Positions 5,659 to 7,681 of a stretch of DNA of 7,681 nucleotides are shown here, in pieces. Position 1 is the stretch's first letter. Each line of letters opens with the position of its first letter. The stretch comes from Holophagaceae bacterium UBA692 (GTDB lineage: Bacteria > Acidobacteriota > Holophagae > Holophagales > Holophagaceae), in contig DBMS01000158.1 of NCBI GenBank assembly GCA_002297665.1, forward strand, positions 1 to 7,681, written 5' to 3'. The notes beneath the pieces were generated by a model. That model saw only the letters and a program-made list of their open reading frames with translations. It did no database searches and had not been told where the DNA came from. The translations under genes and the position numbers were made by a program.

Positions 5659-6066
5659 ATGGTCAGGATTTCGAAGCACCGTTCCCTCAAGCCCTGCGGG
5701 GCCGTGCGGATGACCGGGGCGGACCTCGGCGCGGTTTTCGGAGGCATGTTCGGCCGAGCCTCCGTAGGGCCTCCCACACCCGCGATCGCCTTCCCGCCGC
5801 TGCCCCAGCTTCCGCAGACTTCCTTCTCCGCGCCCGCGGCGCCCACGCCGTGCCCCTTCAGCCTGACCACGCATTCTTCCGGCGGCACAGGCCAGGAAAC
5901 GGTGCATGTCATCGAGGCGGCTTTCGACGACGGCCTGTTCTTCGCCAGGGGGCAGGTCATCAGTCCCGCGGTCCCGGCCATTCCCCCGATGCCGCTCCTG
6001 AACGGCGCCTTCACTCCGGCGTTGGAGACCCACGCGTTCACCGCGGGGCTCCGCTTCCGGTTCTAG
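5659..6066 (+). CDS. Hypothetical 135-residue protein with an outer-membrane-like C-terminus
   Basis: ATG at 5659 is preceded by a strong AGGAGG five bases upstream. The product starts MVRISKHRSLKPCGAVRMTG and has no normal signal peptide, although the GADLGAVFGGMFG segment is mildly hydrophobic. Residues 36-62 are a Pro/Ala-rich stretch (starting VGPPTPAIAFPPLPQ). A more ordinary middle region follows (VHVIEAAFDDGLFFARGQV). The end, HAFTAGLRFRF, has the alternating pattern and terminal Phe of the last beta-strand that targets outer-membrane proteins to the BAM machinery. The mixture suggests a small secreted or surface protein, or the remains of a larger beta-barrel protein that has lost its middle. 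I recognise no family. Very high GC makes long false frames common here, so the case rests on the ribosome site and the C-terminus. Confidence 0.5.
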   Translation: MVRISKHRSLKPCGAVRMTGADLGAVFGGMFGRASVGPPTPAIAFPPLPQLPQTSFSAPAAPTPCPFSLTTHSSGGTGQETVHVIEAAFDDGLFFARGQVISPAVPAIPPMPLLNGAFTPALETHAFTAGLRFRF

Positions 6067-6162
6067 GCGCATCGAAACCCGGCTCCCGCGCACGCGTGGG
6101 CCGAAGCCCCTCCCGACTCGCCACCCGGGCGGGAAGGGAGAACCCGCCGCCACGGGGAGCCC

Positions 6163-6609
6163 ATGCCGCGAACCCGTTTCCTCCAGCCCCTTCGCGCCGC
6201 CCTGGCCCTCCTGGCCTTCGCGGGATGCCGCCCCGCGGACCCGCATTCCTTCCGGGCCTACCGGGGCAGGAACATCCAGGCGTTCCTGGCCGCGGGGCCC
6301 AAGCCCCTGGCCGTGGTGGACGAGCCCGGAGGCCGGGGGCGGACCTACCACTTCGAATGCCTGAGGGAGGAAGCCGTGGCGGTCCTGGAGACGCGACCGC
6401 CGGCCCCGGGGCCCAGGCCGGCCCCGCCCTGGCTCCCCCCGGCCAGGCCCGGGGAGCGGGCCCTGCAGGTCCCGGCGCTGTTTCCATCCGTCGCCCCGGA
6501 CGCGCCCCGGAGCCGGACCGTCCTGCGGTTCTACCAGCTCAGGATCCTCACGGATCCGGCGGGAATCATCCGGGACCTCACGTGGGAGGCCCGGCCCCCC
6601 CGGCCCTGA
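6163..6609 (+). CDS. Putative small lipoprotein, unrecognised
   Basis: This 148-residue protein starts at an ATG preceded by GGGGAG. The N-terminus is MPRTRFLQPLR followed by the hydrophobic AALALLAFAGC. Cys22 after FAG would be the lipidation site; Phe at -3 is a less usual lipobox residue. The mature part has a compact domain (HSFRAYRGRNIQAFLAAGPK...), a Pro-rich linker at about 78-104, and a C-terminal strand-rich stretch (TVLRFYQLRILTDPAGIIRDLTWE) that resembles the small periplasmic domains of hypothetical lipoproteins. No catalytic motif is seen. It follows the previous gene by 96 bases on the same strand and converges with tadA, whose stop is 30 bases beyond its own. Function unknown; probably envelope-located. 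Confidence 0.62.
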   Translation: MPRTRFLQPLRAALALLAFAGCRPADPHSFRAYRGRNIQAFLAAGPKPLAVVDEPGGRGRTYHFECLREEAVAVLETRPPAPGPRPAPPWLPPARPGERALQVPALFPSVAPDAPRSRTVLRFYQLRILTDPAGIIRDLTWEARPPRP

Positions 6610-6639
6610 GGCGCGGTGGAAGGAAGGCTCCGGGCCGCC

Positions 6640-7092
6640 CTACCGCCGCCTGCGGAAGAACGCCTGCAGCTGCTCCCGGCAGGCCTCCTCCAGGAGGCCG
6701 CCCTCGAAGGCCAGGCGGTGGTTCAGGTTCACCCGGGCCAGTTCCTCGTGCAGGCGGCTGACGCCCACCTTGGGATCCGCCGCCCCGAAGACCACCCGCT
6801 CCACCCGCGCCAGGGTCAGCGCCCCGAAGCACATGAGGCAGGGTTCCAGGGTGACGTAGAGGGTCGCCCCGGGCATGCGGTAGTTGCGCAGCCAGGCGCC
6901 GGCGCTGCGCAGGGCCATGATCTCGGCGTGGGCTGAGGGGTCGTGGGAGGAGACGGGGCAGTTGTGGCCGCGGGCCACGAGCTTGCCGTCGGCCACCAGG
7001 ACGGCGCCGATGGGCACCTCGTCCTTGGCGTCGGCCTTCTCGGCCTCCTCCAGGGCCAGCTTCATGAAATAGATGTCATCGCCCGACCACAT
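6640..7092 (-). CDS. tadA: tRNA-specific adenosine deaminase TadA
   Basis: This is a 150-residue member of the cytidine/deoxycytidylate deaminase fold. HAEI at 55-58 supplies a zinc ligand (His55) and the catalytic Glu57. PCLMC at 84-88 supplies Cys85 and Cys88. The preceding DPSAHAE and the later VVFGAADPKVG are characteristic of TadA rather than of cytidine deaminases, as is the N-terminal VPIGAVLV. TadA converts adenosine 34 of tRNA-Arg(ACG) to inosine, allowing CGN decoding, and is generally essential. Length agrees with bacterial TadA (about 150-170). The ATG at 7092 directly abuts the upstream stop (TGAATG) with GGGGAG a few bases before it, so it is probably translated from the same message as the gene upstream. 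Confidence 0.95.
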   Translation of the reverse strand: MWSGDDIYFMKLALEEAEKADAKDEVPIGAVLVADGKLVARGHNCPVSSHDPSAHAEIMALRSAGAWLRNYRMPGATLYVTLEPCLMCFGALTLARVERVVFGAADPKVGVSRLHEELARVNLNHRLAFEGGLLEEACREQLQAFFRRRR

Positions 7093-7681
7093 TCACCGGC
7101 TCCCCGAAACGTCCCTCCCCATCATCGCTCCAAAGGCCTTCTCCAGTTCAACCTGCTGATCGTTGAGCCCCAGGGCGCGCAGGGCGTCGCGCAGGGGCCG
7201 GAAGACGGAGGTGTCCTCCTGGGCGCGGCGCTCCAGGTACCAGGCGCGCTCCCAGGGGCGCAGCTCCCGCAGGGGGCGGTGGTCCAGCACGTCCCAGCAG
7301 GCCTGGAACCACTCCCGCATCTGGAGGAAATCCCCCTGCCCGCGGAGCTCGTCGGCCACGGCGCGCTGGACGGCGTAGGGGAGGGCCGTCCTCCAGTCCC
7401 CGCCGGGGAACCAGTGGGGAAGGCCCCGGGCCAGGCCCAGGATGGAGGGACGGGCGGGGTGGAAGCGCGCCCAGGAGATCCACGTCCGCCACAGGCGGGT
7501 GTCGCTGGGCCAGCTGCGCAGGAGGGTCTCCAGGCCGGGCAGCGCCGCCTCGGCGGCGGCGCCCCACAGCTCGGCGCCGGGCTTCCAGGGCTCCCGGGGG
7601 CTGAAGGGCAGCTCCAGGCCGGCCCGGGCGGCGTCCTCGGCCAGGAGGGGTTCCAGGCGGCGGTCCGGCATGCGCGCCAGG
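7093..7681 (-). CDS. Unrecognised protein upstream of tadA (possibly partial at right edge)
   Basis: The frame ends at TGA 7093-7095, touching the tadA start. It has an ATG at 7669-7671, but stays open to the last base of the window, so the start may lie beyond and I mark it as possibly partial. The 192 residues from that ATG contain Trp- and Arg-rich amphipathic helices such as LWRTWISWARFHPARPSI and ERAWYLERRAQ, spaced like helical-repeat (TPR or HAT-type) units. There is no signal peptide, membrane span or catalytic motif that I can identify. The coupling with tadA indicates co-expression but does not reveal a function. Confidence 0.65.
   Translation of the reverse strand, partial: LARMPDRRLEPLLAEDAARAGLELPFSPREPWKPGAELWGAAAEAALPGLETLLRSWPSDTRLWRTWISWARFHPARPSILGLARGLPHWFPGGDWRTALPYAVQRAVADELRGQGDFLQMREWFQACWDVLDHRPLRELRPWERAWYLERRAQEDTSVFRPLRDALRALGLNDQQVELEKAFGAMMGRDVSGSR

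Noticed and set aside
4220..5713. 497-codon + strand frame overlapping the DUF2891 gene
   Set aside because: Gly/Ala-rich shadow frame typical of high-GC DNA. Its beginning reads across the tRNA, and the DUF2891 family motifs are in the other frame.
6130..6156. GGCGGG/CCCGCC hairpin before the lipoprotein gene
   Set aside because: A six-base GC stem without a T-run in very GC-rich DNA; not distinguishable from chance.
5455..6351. 298-codon - strand frame
   Set aside because: Gly/Arg/Glu-rich shadow of the + strand genes, without motif or start signal.
5493..6761. 422-codon + strand frame spanning two smaller genes
   Set aside because: Highly repetitive Arg/Gly/Pro composition and no ribosome site. 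It runs over the well-supported lipoprotein and into tadA antisense.
1..7681. CRISPR array, insertion sequence or rRNA
   Set aside because: No regularly spaced repeats, no transposase motifs or terminal inverted repeats, and no rRNA-like sequence were seen.

Overview
The window joins two regions that differ in base composition. The right part, from about 4225 onward, is very GC-rich and carries ordinary chromosomal genes: a tRNA-Ser, a DUF2891 protein, two small envelope-type proteins, tadA and an unrecognised gene. The left part, from 1 to about 4190, is less GC-rich and looks like accessory DNA. The GC content, the TadA sequence and the lipoprotein and secreted-protein style would fit an Acidobacteriota genome of the Holophaga/Geothrix kind. 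That is an impression only; the sequence contains no decisive taxonomic marker.

Left block, + strand (1-1649): a compact, probably co-transcribed run of small genes. It starts with the C-terminal part of a DUF3800 protein. Then come a doubtful 35-codon ORF, two short ORFs that look like one gene split by an in-frame TAA, a ribbon-helix-helix-like protein, and an AlpA/excisionase-type helix-turn-helix protein. Three junctions use ATGA stop/start overlaps. Such genes are typical of integrative elements or prophage-like islands.

Middle (1840-3948, - strand): one 702-residue P-loop NTPase with STAND/NACHT-like motifs, a beta-rich middle-to-C-terminal segment and a winged-helix-like C-terminus. 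Its base composition is close to balanced, unlike the flanking chromosome. It lies alone between the AlpA gene and the tRNA, where islands often carry defence cargo, and it is the best candidate here for an undescribed system.

Boundary (3949-4353): a candidate promoter for the NTPase gene, a 12-bp-period direct repeat, a strong bidirectional terminator, and a complete tRNA-Ser(CGA) on the - strand with its 3' end facing the accessory DNA. This is the usual arrangement at an island attachment site. No integrase and no second copy of the tRNA end is visible, so the island would extend past the left edge.

Right block (4416-7681): a secreted DUF2891 protein, a 135-residue protein ending like an outer-membrane beta-strand, and a small lipoprotein, all on +. 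Converging on them from the right edge are an unrecognised gene and tadA, abutting on the - strand.
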